Both the position numbers and the translations under genes were made by a program. Shown here one piece after another: positions 38,673 to 38,877 of a DNA stretch of 38,877 nucleotides. The notes under the pieces were generated by a model. That model was not told where the DNA came from, searched no databases, and saw only the letters and a list, made by a program, of their open reading frames with translations. This stretch comes from a virus: IMG/VR virus record IMGVR_UViG_3300001815_000026, positions 1 through 38,877 of that record; one strand, written 5' to 3'. Each line of letters starts with the position of its first letter. Position 1 is the stretch's first letter.

Positions 38673-38877
38673 ATCCAAGAAATAACACGCCGGGGCCAAG
38701 GGGTCAACGCGGCGCATGGTTGAGCATTGCGCGGTGGCGGGGATGGTAAGAAGTCAGATCGTGTTACGATTAAGCGCAGGCGCAGACATTAAAGTGCGCC
38801 TACTGACTAGGTGGGAATAGGCTAAGTACTTGAAATCCGTGACTTTGCCCCAAAAATGACGCGGTGCGATTGCGTTG
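38673..38877. other. Right-end non-coding stretch (possible packaging/promoter region)
   Basis: No gene is supported here. It holds a repeat (GCGCAGGCGCAG near 38774), a CCTACTGACTAGG small dyad near 38799-38811 and the candidate promoter listed separately. If the genome is circular or packaged from this region, this is where a cos or pac site would be expected (inference). Confidence 0.35.
38788..38817 (-). promoter_or_regulatory. Low-confidence promoter for the packaging operon
   Basis: On the minus strand TTCCCA (38817-38812) and TTTAAT (38793-38788) are 18 bases apart. The -10 matches 5 of 6 and the -35 only 4 of 6 consensus bases. It is the best pair noticed upstream of the terminase genes. 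Confidence 0.25.

Noticed and set aside
38673-38877. Terminal direct repeat shared with the left end
   Set aside because: By eye, the first and last 100 bases share no long identical stretch, so circularity or terminal redundancy cannot be claimed.
1-38877. tRNA genes
   Set aside because: No cloverleaf-like stretch with a GGTTCGAATC-type T arm was noticed in the few non-coding gaps.

Overview
The window looks like the nearly complete genome of a GC-rich tailed bacteriophage with a contractile (myovirus-type) tail. The reasons are a terminase pair, HK97-type portal, protease and capsid genes, a tail sheath and tube, a chaperone pair and tape measure, a baseplate with spike and J protein, and a lysis cassette, all in canonical order. 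Almost every gene lies on the minus strand, so the natural reading direction is right to left. Neighbouring genes usually overlap by 1-4 bases (ATGA, GTGA, TGATG or TAATG junctions). I see no tRNA, integrase, repressor, DNA polymerase or CRISPR array. The host cannot be named. Lipobox- and signal-peptide-bearing lysis proteins and sigma70-like promoters fit an ordinary bacterium, possibly Gram-negative (inference).

Right to left: a 205-base non-coding right end; terminase small and large subunits, portal (38672-35270); a two-gene plus-strand insert (34884-35305); prohead protease, major capsid protein with a large insertion, head-tail connector genes (34796-30482); sheath, tube, frameshifted chaperone pair and tape measure (30478-26006); baseplate hub, plug, spike, wedge and J-type proteins (26006-20988); a beta-propeller tail protein and a duplicated pair of fibre-like genes (20991-16331); a lysis region with small membrane proteins, a DUF1906 glycoside-hydrolase-like protein and a lytic transglycosylase (16334-13305). 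After a promoter near 13245 comes a cluster of small genes and a pentapeptide-repeat protein (13186-11750). Then follow zinc-ribbon proteins, a RecE-like nuclease with a Gp3/RDF-like partner, more small genes, a PD-(D/E)XK nuclease, an SF2 helicase, a DUF3987 replication protein and two small genes at the left end.

The most striking feature is the helicase gene (4698-7094). An intein sits exactly inside the DECH (Walker B) motif. Inside the intein, in the +1 frame and with its own ribosome binding site, lies a complete zinc-finger/NUMOD3/Vsr-like homing endonuclease gene (5483-6190). The intein frame stays open through the whole endonuclease gene, and the two frames overlap even in the conserved C-terminal splicing block. 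Inteins normally carry their endonuclease in frame, or are split on either side of a free-standing gene. This continuous, dual-coding arrangement is unusual.

Other points of interest are an in-frame T_TTT_TTT slippery site joining the two tail chaperone frames, promoters with dyads or repeated sites in their spacers, a candidate origin with TAACGTTA repeats inside the replication gene, and repeated intergenic hairpins.
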